Source of the DNA: Streptomyces fuscichromogenes
GTDB taxonomy: Bacteria > Actinomycetota > Actinomycetes > Streptomycetales > Streptomycetaceae
Reading direction: 5' to 3'
Assembly (NCBI RefSeq): GCF_014645815.1
Contig: NZ_BMML01000006.1
Coordinates: 170,587-234,586 of the forward strand
DNA: 64,000 bases
Below, in pieces: positions 8,342 through 16,508 of this stretch; within the stretch, counting starts at the first letter, position 1, and every line of letters starts with the position of its first letter. The position numbers were made by a program, and so were the translations under genes. A model generated the notes under the pieces. It made no database searches. It worked only from the letters and a program-made list of their open reading frames with translations, and was not told the origin of the DNA.

Positions 8342-8806
8342 CTAGGGCTCCAGCTCGACCTGGACCTCGACCTCGACCGGCGCGTCCAGCGGCAGCACCG
8401 CGACGCCCACCGCGCTGCGCGCGTGCACGCCCTTGTCGCCGAGGACCTCGCCGAGCAGCTCGCTGGCACCGTTGATCACGCCCGGCTGGCCGGTGAAGTC
8501 GGTCGCCGAGGCGACGAAGCCGACGACCTTCACCACGCGCGCGACGCGGTCCAGGTCACCGGCGACGGACTTCACGGCGGCCAGGGCGTTCAGCGCGCAG
8601 ACGCGGGCCAGCTCCTTGGCCTCCTCCGCGGTGACCTCGGCGCCGACCTTGCCGGTGACCGGAAGCTTGCCGTCCACCATCGGCAGCTGGCCGGAGGTGT
8701 AGACGTACACACCGGTCCGCACGGCGGGCTGGTAGGCGGCGAGCGGCGGGACGACCGCCGGCAGCGTGAGACCGAGTTCGGCCAGCTTGGCCTCGACGGC
8801 GCCCAT
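8342..8806 (-). CDS. RidA family protein (reactive imine deaminase family)
   Basis: A 154-aa protein with the RidA/YjgF fold: YTSGQLPMVDGKLPVTG near residue 35, the NALAAVKSVAGDLDRVARVVKVVGFVAS helix-strand segment, and AVGVAVLPLDAPVEVEVQVEL at the end. RidA proteins hydrolyse 2-aminoacrylate-type imines from PLP enzymes. This is the longer (~154 aa) actinobacterial subtype. The start is chosen at MGAVEAKLAEL because it overlaps the stop of the DUF4177 gene by 1 nt (TAATG), which implies coupling. Confidence 0.85.
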   Translation of the reverse strand: MGAVEAKLAELGLTLPAVVPPLAAYQPAVRTGVYVYTSGQLPMVDGKLPVTGKVGAEVTAEEAKELARVCALNALAAVKSVAGDLDRVARVVKVVGFVASATDFTGQPGVINGASELLGEVLGDKGVHARSAVGVAVLPLDAPVEVEVQVELEP

Positions 8807-8964
8807 TACGGCTTCTCCCGCTTCAGGTAGGCCACGAGCTGCTCGGAGTTGTTGGGCCCGGGCACGACCTGGACGAGCTCCCAGCCGTCCTCGCCCCAGG
8901 TGTCCAGAATCTGCTTCGTGACATGGACGAGCAGCGGCACTGTCGCGTATTCCCACTTGGTCAT
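8806..8964 (-). CDS. Small DUF4177 protein
   Basis: A 52-residue protein starting MTKWEYATVPLLVHV, with WGEDGWELVQVV in the middle. This is the core of DUF4177, a small alpha/beta domain of unknown function. The ATG follows a TAAAGT box by 7 nt (leaderless), which fixes the start over the longer upstream open frame. The stop TAA overlaps the RidA ATG, so the two are made together. Confidence 0.85.
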   Translation of the reverse strand: MTKWEYATVPLLVHVTKQILDTWGEDGWELVQVVPGPNNSEQLVAYLKREKP

Positions 8965-8971
8965 GCGGCCG

Positions 8972-8977
8972 ACTTTA
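8972..8977 (-). promoter_or_regulatory. Leaderless -10 box (TAAAGT) for DUF4177-ridA
   Basis: TAAAGT on the minus strand is a near-consensus -10 and leaves 7 nt to the ATG. It marks the promoter of the two-gene unit and lies back to back with the ArsA-like gene promoter at 9059. Confidence 0.6.
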
Positions 8978-9058
8978 TCCGCTGTGACGGACGGGACACG
9001 TGGCCCACCGCACGCACGGTTGTCCACAGCCTCCCGCGTGAGTGTCCGGCCGACTGGT

Positions 9059-9064
9059 TAGTCT
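9059..9064 (+). promoter_or_regulatory. Leaderless -10 box (TAGTCT) for the ArsA-like pair
   Basis: TAGTCT fits TANNNT and leaves 7 nt to the GTG at 9072. No ribosome site precedes that GTG, which supports a leaderless transcript. Confidence 0.55.
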
Positions 9065-9071
9065 CGAAGGC

Positions 9072-10049
9072 GTGAGCAGGCTCCAGGTCGTCAGCGGCAA
9101 GGGCGGGACCGGAAAGACGACGGTCGCCGCCGCACTCGCGCTGGCCCTCGCGACCGAGGGGAAGCGGACGCTTCTCGTGGAGGTCGAGGGCCGGCAGGGC
9201 ATCGCCCAGCTCTTCGAGACGGAGGCGTTGCCCTACGAAGAGCGGAAAATCGCGGTCGCGCCGGGCGGTGGTGAGGTCTACGCCCTCGCCATCGATCCCG
9301 AACTGGCCCTTCTGGACTACCTCCAGATGTTCTACAAACTCGGCGGGGCGGGCCGGGCCCTGAAGAAGCTCGGCGCGATCGACTTCGCCACCACGGTCGC
9401 GCCCGGCCTCAGGGACGTCCTGCTGACCGGCAAGGCGTGCGAGGCGGTGCGCAGGAAGGACAAGGCCGGTCGGTTCATCTACGACTACGTCGTCATGGAC
9501 GCCCCGCCGACCGGCCGCATCACCCGCTTCCTGAACGTCAACGACGAGGTGGCCGGGCTCGCCAAGATCGGCCCGATACACAACCAGGCACAGGCCGTGA
9601 TGCGGGTGCTGAAGTCCAAGGAGACGGCCGTGCACCTGGTCACGCTCCTGGAGGAGATGCCGGTCCAGGAGACCGCCGACGGCATCGCCGAACTGCACGC
9701 CGCGCGGCTGCCGGTGGGCCGTGTCATCGTGAACATGGTCCGGCCGGAGGTGTTGGACGCGGCCGACCTGGAACTCGTACGGAGCGTGCCGCGCACCGCC
9801 GTGGCGCAGGCGCTGTCGGCGGCGGGGCTCGGCGGGGCACGGCGCGGCGGGAAGGCCGAGCAGCTGGTGAGCCCGCTGCTCACGCAGGCATCCGAGTACG
9901 CCGAGCGGTACGCGCTGGAGCACGAGCAGCGCGCGGTCCTCGCCGAGCTGGACCTTCAGCGGCACGAACTGCCGCTGCTCGCCGAGGGGATGGACCTGGC
10001 GGGCCTCTACGAACTCGCCCGCGAACTGCGGAAACAGGGGATGTCATGA
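9072..10049 (+). CDS. ArsA/Get3-like P-loop ATPase, first of a pair
   Basis: A 325-aa cytosolic ATPase of the SIMIBI class. The deviant Walker A is GKGGTGKTT at about residue 10, and the switch motif is DAPPTGRITRFL at about residue 146. No arsenite-binding Cys set is seen, so arsenic export is unlikely. It overlaps the next ATPase by 4 nt (ATGA), and the two probably form a heterodimer. This pair sits next to wblA in Streptomyces genomes; in mycobacteria similar paired ATPases lie beside a whiB-type gene. The client is unknown. Confidence 0.85.
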   Translation: MSRLQVVSGKGGTGKTTVAAALALALATEGKRTLLVEVEGRQGIAQLFETEALPYEERKIAVAPGGGEVYALAIDPELALLDYLQMFYKLGGAGRALKKLGAIDFATTVAPGLRDVLLTGKACEAVRRKDKAGRFIYDYVVMDAPPTGRITRFLNVNDEVAGLAKIGPIHNQAQAVMRVLKSKETAVHLVTLLEEMPVQETADGIAELHAARLPVGRVIVNMVRPEVLDAADLELVRSVPRTAVAQALSAAGLGGARRGGKAEQLVSPLLTQASEYAERYALEHEQRAVLAELDLQRHELPLLAEGMDLAGLYELARELRKQGMS

Positions 10050-11401
10050 CTCCGGACCCGGCCGAGGCACAGGACGACGCCCGTCGGCTCTCTCCCGCGC
10101 CCGTGCTCGACGTCGACCCGCTGCTCGACGACCCCGACACCCGGATCGTGGTCTGCTGCGGCTCGGGCGGCGTCGGGAAGACCACCACCGCGGCGGCCCT
10201 GGGCCTGCGGGCGGCGGAACGCGGCCGCAAGGTGGTGGTGCTGACCATCGACCCGGCCAAGCGGCTCGCGCAGTCCATGGGCATCGACTCGCTGGACAAC
10301 GTGCCGCGGAAGGTGAAGGGCACCGAGGGCGCCGGCGAACTGCACGCCATGATGCTCGACATGAAGCGCACCTTCGACGAGGTCGTGGAGGCGCACGCGG
10401 ACGCCGAGCGGGCGGCCGCCATCCTGGCCAACCCGTTCTACCAGTCGCTCTCGGCGGGCTTCGCGGGCACGCAGGAGTACATGGCGATGGAGAAGCTGGG
10501 CCAGCTGCGGGCCCGGGACGAGTGGGACCTGATCGTGGTCGACACCCCGCCCTCCCGCTCCGCCCTGGACTTCCTGGACGCGCCGAAACGCCTCGGCTCC
10601 TTCCTGGACGGCCGCCTGATCCGCCTCCTCACGGCCCCCGCCAAACTCGGCGGCCGCGCGGGCATGGCTTTCCTGAACGTCGGGATGTCGATGATGACCG
10701 GCACCCTGGGCAAACTGCTCGGCGGGCAGCTGCTGAAGGACGTCCAGACGTTCGTGGCCGCGATGGACACGACGTTCGGCGGGTTCCGTACGCGCGCGGA
10801 CGCGACGTACAAGCTGCTTCAGGCGCCCGGTACGGCGTTCCTGGTGGTGGCGGCTCCGGAGCGGGACGCGCTGCGGGAGGCCGCGTACTTCGTGGAGCGG
10901 CTGGCCGCGGAGGACATGCCGCTGGTCGGTCTGGTCCTCAACCGGGTCCACGGCAGCGGCGCCGACCGGCTGTCGGCCGAGCGTGCGCTCACCGCCGCGG
11001 AAAATCTTGAAGAGGCCCGCATTGTCGATCAGGGTGGCGGGAAAGCTGGACTTCGTAACTCTCCCGACACGTACGGCAGTTCTGAATCACCCGCGCACGT
11101 GCCGTCCGAGTCCCGGCCCGACGAATCCCCCTCGTCAGGCCCTGCGGACACGGCTGACGAATCCCCCTCGTCAGCGACCCCGGACCGCACCGTCGACCAG
11201 CTCACCGCAGGCCTGCTGAGGCTGCACGCCGAGCGCATGCAGCTGCTCTCCCGCGAGCAGCGCACACGTGACCGCTTCACCGCGCGCCACCCCGAGGTGG
11301 CCGTGGTGCAAGTGGCCGCGCTGCCCGGCGATGTGCACGACCTCTCGGGGCTGCGGGACATCGGCAGCCGACTCGCGGCCGGCCGGCCGGAGCTGCCCTA
11401 G
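10046..11401 (+). CDS. ArsA/Get3-like P-loop ATPase, second of a pair
   Basis: A 451-aa protein. GSGGVGKTTTAA is at about residue 38 and DTPPSRSALDFLDAP at about residue 165. Between residues ~345 and 385 is a Pro/Ser/Glu-rich insert with a duplicated ESPSS-type stretch, absent from Get3. The C-terminal ~70 residues resume the ATPase fold. It is coupled to the first ATPase by an ATGA overlap. Its 3' end stops 14 bp from the convergent wblA stop. Confidence 0.85.
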   Translation: MTPDPAEAQDDARRLSPAPVLDVDPLLDDPDTRIVVCCGSGGVGKTTTAAALGLRAAERGRKVVVLTIDPAKRLAQSMGIDSLDNVPRKVKGTEGAGELHAMMLDMKRTFDEVVEAHADAERAAAILANPFYQSLSAGFAGTQEYMAMEKLGQLRARDEWDLIVVDTPPSRSALDFLDAPKRLGSFLDGRLIRLLTAPAKLGGRAGMAFLNVGMSMMTGTLGKLLGGQLLKDVQTFVAAMDTTFGGFRTRADATYKLLQAPGTAFLVVAAPERDALREAAYFVERLAAEDMPLVGLVLNRVHGSGADRLSAERALTAAENLEEARIVDQGGGKAGLRNSPDTYGSSESPAHVPSESRPDESPSSGPADTADESPSSATPDRTVDQLTAGLLRLHAERMQLLSREQRTRDRFTARHPEVAVVQVAALPGDVHDLSGLRDIGSRLAAGRPELP

Positions 11402-11415
11402 CCGAGCTGTGCGGT

Positions 11416-11754
11416 TCAGCTCACCGCTGCGTAGTTCTCGTACACCTCGTCGCTGTCGAGGGGGACGATCCCGGTCCCCCGCTCGTACTCCGAGCGCGCT
11501 GTCTCCAGGAGCCTGCGCCAGGAGGTCACGGTGGGCCGCCTGCGCAGCAGTGCGCGGCGCTCCCGCTCCGTCATGCCTCCCCACACGCCGAACTCGACGC
11601 GATTGTCCAGCGCATCGGCCAGGCATTCCGTGCGTACCGGACATCCGGTGCACACCGCCTTGGCCCTGTTCTGCGCTGCTCCTTGAACGAACAGTTCATC
11701 CGGATCGGTAGTGCGGCAGGCAGCCTGCGCACTCCAGTCGGTTACCCAGCCCAT
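11416..11754 (-). CDS. wblA: WhiB-family iron-sulfur regulator WblA
   Basis: A 112-aa protein starting MGWVTDWSAQAAC. Four cysteines (13, 35, 38, 44; C-x2-C-x5-C in CTGCPVRTEC) bind a [4Fe-4S] cluster. The GVWGG turn is at residues 56-60, followed by the Arg-rich DNA/sigma-contact helix. Length and sequence are those of Streptomyces WblA, a pleiotropic regulator needed for sporulation that represses antibiotic production. A longer in-frame start at 11811 exists, but the family starts here. A 560-bp intergenic region lies upstream, shared with a divergent PBP gene. Confidence 0.93.
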   Translation of the reverse strand: MGWVTDWSAQAACRTTDPDELFVQGAAQNRAKAVCTGCPVRTECLADALDNRVEFGVWGGMTERERRALLRRRPTVTSWRRLLETARSEYERGTGIVPLDSDEVYENYAAVS

Positions 11755-12314
11755 ACCGGCGCCGTCCTCTCCCGAATCGAGGCTCCCCCACGGCGGCAGC
11801 GGCATATTCACCGCCGCCAGTTGAGGACGTTACGGAAGGTGGGCACAGCGCAACACCCCCTTCGGGCCCAATCTTGAATGGCCCGAACGGACTATGGGTA
11901 AGCGGCAGATCACCCGCGGGAGTGAGCTGGCGACATACGCGATGTTCGCGGCAAACCGGGACAGCTACGGTGCGCCACAACGGACGCCAAGTGACACACG
12001 AGGCGGATTCGGACACACCATCAACACATCACCCGAAAAAAAGTGGGCGGGTTCCGAAACGATTCGGGGTCGCCGGACGTATTGATACGTGGCCGCACTG
12101 CTGTGACAGTTGAGAGCAGCTTAGGCCAAGGCCTGTACGTGTGTCCGGCGAATGGCAACGTAGACCGTCCATGTCGTCGTGCCGTCAGCCGGAGTCGGCG
12201 GTGCGGCCCGCTGTGGGCTGCCGGGTCGCCCTCTATGTCACGATCCGGCACTCGAACATCCCGAGAGCCGCCCGCTCACCCGGAACGGTGAGCACTACGG
12301 ATTAGGCTGCCCCC
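11755..12314. promoter_or_regulatory. Long divergent control region between wblA and the PBP gene
   Basis: The 560-bp non-coding stretch is AT-richer than its surroundings. It holds a run of seven A at 12036-12042 and a CCGAA-N4-TTCGG hairpin at 12054-12067. A TCACCCGCGGGAGTGA inverted repeat lies around 11910-11925. Next to the PBP gene, GGAAC at 12282-12286 is followed after 16 nt by TAGGCT at 12303-12308. This is reminiscent of an envelope-stress (SigE-type) -35, but the match is partial. wblA is known to be heavily regulated, and a long upstream region fits that. Confidence 0.45.
12303..12308 (+). promoter_or_regulatory. Leaderless -10 box (TAGGCT) for the class A PBP
   Basis: TAGGCT leaves 6 nt to the ATG at 12315, and no ribosome site intervenes. 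Confidence 0.55.
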
Positions 12315-14582
12315 ATGCCAAAGAAGCGCTCGGGCGGTGGTCTGTCGACCACACAGCAGGCCGCCAAGTTCCTCGGTGTCAGTGTGCTCGCGGGAGCCGT
12401 GATGGCGGGCATCGCGCTGCCCGCGGCCGGGGCCCTGGGCCTCGCGGCCAAGGGTTCGGTACAGGGCTTCGACGAGATCCCGGCCAACCTGAAGAGCCCG
12501 CAGCTCAGCCAGCGCACCACGATCCTGGACAGCAAGGGCAACCAGATCGCCCAGGTCTACTCCCGTGACCGCACGGTGGTGGACCTCAAGGACATCTCGC
12601 CGTACATGCAGAAGGCGATCGTCGCGATCGAGGACTCGCGCTACTACCAGCACGGCGCCATCGACCTGAAGGGCGTGCTGCGGGCGCTGAACAAGAACGC
12701 GCAGAGCGGCGGGGTCTCCCAGGGCGCGTCCACGCTCACCCAGCAGCTGGTGAAGAACTACTTCATCGAGGAGGCCGGCGACGACCCGACGAAGGTCGCC
12801 GAGGCCACCCAGCAGACGCTCGGCCGCAAGGTCAAGGAGCTGAAGTACGCGATCCAGCTGGAGGAGAAGCTCGGCAAGAAGAAGATCCTCGAGAACTACC
12901 TGAACATCACCTTCTTCGGCGAGCAGGCCTACGGCATCGAGGCCGCCTCCCAGCGCTACTTCTCCAAGCACGCCAAGGACCTGAACCTCCAGCAGTCGGC
13001 CCTGCTGGCCGGCATCGTGCAGTCGCCGAGCCGCTACGACCCGGTCAACGACGAGGCCGAGGCGACCAAGCGGCGCAACACCGTGCTGGAGCGCATGGCC
13101 CAGCTCGGCGACATCTCCCAGGCGGAGGCCGACAAGGCCAAGGCGTCCCCGCTCGGCCTGCACGTCACCCAGCCGAAGAACGGCTGCATCACCGCGGTCA
13201 AGGGCGCCGGTTTCTTCTGCAAGTACGTTGAGAACGTCTTCCTCACCGACCCGACCTTCGGCAAGACCAGCGCGGAGCGCGCCAAGCTCTGGAACCAGGG
13301 CGGCCTGACCATCCGCACCACCCTGGACCCGCAGGCCCAGGAGTCGGTGCAGTCCTCGCTCAAGGACCACGTCTACAAGTCCGACTCGGTCGCGGCCGCC
13401 GCCACCCTGGTCGAGCCCGGCACGGGCAAGATCCTGGGCATGGGCCAGTCGAAGCCGTACGGCTACAACAAGAACGAGACCGAGTACAACTTCTCGGTCG
13501 ACCGGGACTACGGCGGCTCCAACTACGGCTTCCCGACGGGTTCGACGTTCAAGCCGTTCGTGGCCGCGGCCGCCATCGAGGGCGGCAAGTCGGCGACGCA
13601 GGAGTACTCGTCGCCGTACAAGATGAACTACCCGAGCCCCGTCCAGCAGTGCAACGGCAAGCAGTGGGTCAACACGGACGGCGAGCAGGTCCAGAACGAG
13701 AACGAGTCCGAGGTCGGCCCGTACCAGATGAAGAAGGCGATGGCGAAGTCCATCAACACCTACTTCGTCCAGCTGATCTCCGACATCGGCCTGTGCCCGG
13801 TGGTCAAGATGACCGACTCGCTCCACGTCCACCAGGGCGACGGCTCGAAGCTTCCGGAGACCCCCTCCATCGCCCTCGGCGCGATCGGCCTCTCGCCGCT
13901 GACCATGGCGAGCGCGTACGCCGCCTTCGCCGACCGCGGCATGTACTGCACCCCGGTCGCCATCGAGTCGATCACCCAGAAGATCGGCAACGAGCAGAAG
14001 TCCCTGGCCGTCCCGAAGTCCACCTGCTCGCGGGCGATGAGCCAGAAGACCGCGGACACGGTCAACACCCTGCTGCGCGGCGTGATCGACTCCGGTACCG
14101 GCCAGCAGGCCGGTCTGGACGACCGGGAGAGCGCGGGCAAGACGGGTACGACGGACTCCCGCAAGAACGCCTGGTTCGTCGGCTACACGCCGAACCTCGC
14201 GGGCGCGGTCTGGGTCGGCAGCGCCAAGCAGAACATCGAGATGACCAACATCACCATCGGCGGCGTCTACCACTCCGAGGTGTTCGGCGCCGACACCCCG
14301 GGCCCGATCTGGAAGGACGCCATGACCGGCGCCCTGGAGGGCAAGCCGTCCGAGTCCTTCAACCTCGTCGACATCCCGGACGAGAACGACAACAGCAAGG
14401 GCCACGGGAACGGAAACGGCAACAGCAACGGGGGCGACACCACGGCGGGCCTGATCGGCGGCCTCATCGGCGGCACGGACGACGGCGGCAGCACCCCGAC
14501 CCCGACCTTCTCCCTCCCCGACGGCTTCATCCAGGGCAACGGGAACGGCGGGAACAACGGCAACGGCGGAAACCGGAACTGA
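12315..14582 (+). CDS. Class A penicillin-binding protein (glycosyltransferase/transpeptidase)
   Basis: A 755-aa bifunctional peptidoglycan synthase. It has a short basic N-terminus, then a membrane anchor at residues ~20-45. The GT51 glycosyltransferase domain (about 75-250) has catalytic Glu in IEDSRYYQHGAIDLKG and a second motif QGASTLTQQLVKNYF. The transpeptidase domain has the Ser nucleophile in GSTFKPF (SxxK), then SIN, then KTGTT. The tail is a Gly/Asn-rich low-complexity stretch. It sits divergent to wblA, as in S. coelicolor (SCO3580 from memory). It extends the cell wall from outside the membrane. Confidence 0.92.
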   Translation: MPKKRSGGGLSTTQQAAKFLGVSVLAGAVMAGIALPAAGALGLAAKGSVQGFDEIPANLKSPQLSQRTTILDSKGNQIAQVYSRDRTVVDLKDISPYMQKAIVAIEDSRYYQHGAIDLKGVLRALNKNAQSGGVSQGASTLTQQLVKNYFIEEAGDDPTKVAEATQQTLGRKVKELKYAIQLEEKLGKKKILENYLNITFFGEQAYGIEAASQRYFSKHAKDLNLQQSALLAGIVQSPSRYDPVNDEAEATKRRNTVLERMAQLGDISQAEADKAKASPLGLHVTQPKNGCITAVKGAGFFCKYVENVFLTDPTFGKTSAERAKLWNQGGLTIRTTLDPQAQESVQSSLKDHVYKSDSVAAAATLVEPGTGKILGMGQSKPYGYNKNETEYNFSVDRDYGGSNYGFPTGSTFKPFVAAAAIEGGKSATQEYSSPYKMNYPSPVQQCNGKQWVNTDGEQVQNENESEVGPYQMKKAMAKSINTYFVQLISDIGLCPVVKMTDSLHVHQGDGSKLPETPSIALGAIGLSPLTMASAYAAFADRGMYCTPVAIESITQKIGNEQKSLAVPKSTCSRAMSQKTADTVNTLLRGVIDSGTGQQAGLDDRESAGKTGTTDSRKNAWFVGYTPNLAGAVWVGSAKQNIEMTNITIGGVYHSEVFGADTPGPIWKDAMTGALEGKPSESFNLVDIPDENDNSKGHGNGNGNSNGGDTTAGLIGGLIGGTDDGGSTPTPTFSLPDGFIQGNGNGGNNGNGGNRN

Positions 14583-14619
14583 CCTCCGGGTACGCCGGCC
14601 GTCCGACACGACAGTCGGC

Positions 14620-14697
14620 GCGACGTCCGACGCGATGTCCGGCGCGACGTCCGACGCGACGTCCGGCGCGACGTCCGACGCGACGTCGACGTCCGGC
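14620..14697. repeat. 12-bp tandem repeat array
   Basis: Five full units of GCGACGTCCGRC and a partial sixth follow the PBP gene. Units alternate between ending CCGAC and CCGGC, suggesting a 24-bp higher-order unit. This is non-coding and likely unstable in length. Confidence 0.8.
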
Positions 14698-14719
14698 GGG
14701 TACGACGGTTGTTACGACA

Positions 14720-14756
14720 GTGGGGCCGCACCTCTTCTTCAGAGGTGCGGCCCCAC
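14720..14756. terminator. Strong bidirectional terminator hairpin
   Basis: A perfect 16-bp inverted repeat beginning GTGGGGCCGCAC, with a 5-nt loop TCTTC, lies between the PBP gene and the convergent GatB/YqeY gene. It can serve both. Confidence 0.85.
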
Positions 14757-14790
14757 CGTCGTACTGCCGCCCGCGTCGTCCCCCGGACCG

Positions 14791-15258
14791 TCAGCCCTGG
14801 AGCCGCTTCTTCACCGCGGCGGCGACGCGGCCGCCCTCGGCCAGGCCGGCCACCTTCGGGTTCACGATCTTCATCACGGCGCCCATGGCCCGCGGCCCCT
14901 CGGCACCCGCCGCCTGCGCCTCCTCGACGGCCGCGGAGACGATCGCCGCCAGCTCCTCGTCGCCGAGCTGCTTCGGCAGGTAGCCGGCGAGGACCTCGCC
15001 CTCCGCCTTCTCCCGGTCGGCGCTCTCGGTACGACCGCCCTGGGTGAAGGCCTCGGCCGCCTCCCGGCGCTTCTTCGCCTCCTTGGCGATCACCTTGAGC
15101 ACCTCGTCGTCGGAGAGCTCGCGCTTCTGCTTGCCGGCGACCTCCTCGTTGGTGATCGCGGCGAGCGTCATACGGAGCGTGGCCGAGCGGAGCTCGTCGC
15201 GCGCCTTGATCGCGACGTTGAGGTCGTCCTTCAGCTTCGACTTGAGCGTGGTGGTCAT
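14791..15258 (-). CDS. GatB/YqeY domain-containing protein
   Basis: A 155-aa cytosolic protein starting MTTTLKSKLKDDLNVAIKA. The helical YqeY domain covers nearly all of it, with AGYLPKQLGDEELAAIV in the middle and GAVMKIVNPKVAGLAEGGRVAAAVKKRL at the end. The fold is that of the tRNA-binding tail of GatB amidotransferase. Stand-alone copies are of uncertain function. The frame is open far upstream, but the family starts at this ATG. Confidence 0.85.
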   Translation of the reverse strand: MTTTLKSKLKDDLNVAIKARDELRSATLRMTLAAITNEEVAGKQKRELSDDEVLKVIAKEAKKRREAAEAFTQGGRTESADREKAEGEVLAGYLPKQLGDEELAAIVSAAVEEAQAAGAEGPRAMGAVMKIVNPKVAGLAEGGRVAAAVKKRLQG

Positions 15259-15396
15259 GACACCGATTGTCGCAGGTGCCGCACCCGCCCCGCCCACCGT
15301 TTTCTCCGCCCCCTTCCTTCTGGCCTCCACCTCCTCCTGGCCTCCGCCTCCCCCGGCCGGTCTCAACCCCCTCCCCACGTCTGACACGATGGATGT

Positions 15397-16323
15397 ATGC
15401 GCGCTCGATACGGAGTACCCCTGGGAATCGCGGCGTTCGGCGCCGCGGGTGTGTTGTACGCGGCCGGCTTCGAGGCCCGGTCCTTCCGCCTGCGCCGGGT
15501 GACGGTCCCGGTCCTCCCGCCGGGGATGCGCCCGCTGCGCGTGCTCCAGGTCTCCGACATCCACATGGTCTGCGGCCAGCGCAAGAAGCGGCGCTGGCTC
15601 CAGTCGCTGGCGGGCCTGCGCCCGGACTTCGTGCTCAACACGGGCGACAACCTGTCCGACCCGGAGGGCGTCCCGGAGGTCCTGGACGCGCTGGGCCCGT
15701 TGATGGAGTTCCCGGGCGCGTACGTCTTCGGTTCCAACGACTACTACGGCCCCAGGCCCCGCAACCCCGCCCGCTACCTGCTGGAGAGGACGAGCGGCAG
15801 GCACGGCCTGAACGGCAACCCGCCGGTCGTCGGCGCGATCCACAACCCGTGGGAGGAACTGCGGGACGGTTTCGACGGGGCCGGCTGGCTGAACCTGACG
15901 AACACCCGGGGGGTCCTGAAGATCGAGGGCGCCTCGGTGGAGCTGACGGGACTGGACGACCCGCACATCAAGCGCGACCGCTACCCGCAGGTGGCGGGCG
16001 GCCCGTCGGGTACGGCCGACTTCTCGATGGGCGTCGTGCACGCCCCGTACCTGCGCGTCCTGGACTCCTTCACGGCCGACGGCTACCCCCTGGTCCTGGC
16101 CGGCCACACGCACGGCGGCCAGCTCTGCATCCCGTTCTACGGCGCCCTGGTCACCAACTGCGACCTGGACGCGGACCGGGTGAAGGGGCTGTCCACGCAC
16201 ACGGCGGAGGGCCGTACGTCCTACCTCCACGTCTCGGCGGGCTGCGGCACGAACCGCTACACCCCGGTCCGCTTCGCCTGCCCGCCGGAGGCGACGCTGC
16301 TGACGCTGGTGGGACGGGAGTAG
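15397..16323 (+). CDS. Membrane-anchored metallophosphoesterase
   Basis: A 308-aa protein with an N-terminal hydrophobic helix (residues ~5-22). The calcineurin-like metal motifs follow in order: SDIHM, TGDNLSD, GSNDYYG (the GNH equivalent, with Ser-Asn-Asp) and GHTHGGQ. It resembles the YaeI/YkuE phosphodiesterases. The His of the GNHE motif is replaced by Asp, which is common in this actinobacterial branch. A CACGAT hexamer lies 6 nt before the ATG, a weaker leaderless candidate. Confidence 0.85.
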   Translation: MRARYGVPLGIAAFGAAGVLYAAGFEARSFRLRRVTVPVLPPGMRPLRVLQVSDIHMVCGQRKKRRWLQSLAGLRPDFVLNTGDNLSDPEGVPEVLDALGPLMEFPGAYVFGSNDYYGPRPRNPARYLLERTSGRHGLNGNPPVVGAIHNPWEELRDGFDGAGWLNLTNTRGVLKIEGASVELTGLDDPHIKRDRYPQVAGGPSGTADFSMGVVHAPYLRVLDSFTADGYPLVLAGHTHGGQLCIPFYGALVTNCDLDADRVKGLSTHTAEGRTSYLHVSAGCGTNRYTPVRFACPPEATLLTLVGRE

Positions 16324-16341
16324 CCCGACCGGCCACCGCGC

Positions 16342-16441
16342 GGGACCATCTCGCGGGGGAGACCACCGCGGGAGACCACCGCGGGGGACCACCGCGGGGG
16401 ACCACCGATGGGGACCACCGATGGGGACCACCGCGGGGAGA
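16342..16441. repeat. 13-14-bp tandem repeat array
   Basis: About seven imperfect units of GGGGACCACCGCG follow the phosphoesterase gene. Two units carry GATG for GCGG. The array is non-coding and lies 60 bp before the promoter of the next gene. Confidence 0.8.
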
Positions 16442-16496
16442 CAACGGAATAACCCACCCGGCGTAGACCGACATGCCAGCCATGCCCCTTTCTCCC

Positions 16497-16502
16497 TACT
16501 TT
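16497..16502 (+). promoter_or_regulatory. Leaderless -10 box (TACTTT)
   Basis: TACTTT leaves 6 nt (all G except the last) to the ATG at 16509. The G-run is not a ribosome site at usable distance, so a leaderless mRNA is likely. Confidence 0.55.
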
Positions 16503-16508
16503 GGGGGC

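Noticed and set aside
9072..11401. Arsenite efflux ATPase genes
   Set aside because: The ATPases lack an evident arsenite-binding Cys set, no arsB is nearby, and this pair is a conserved neighbour of wblA.
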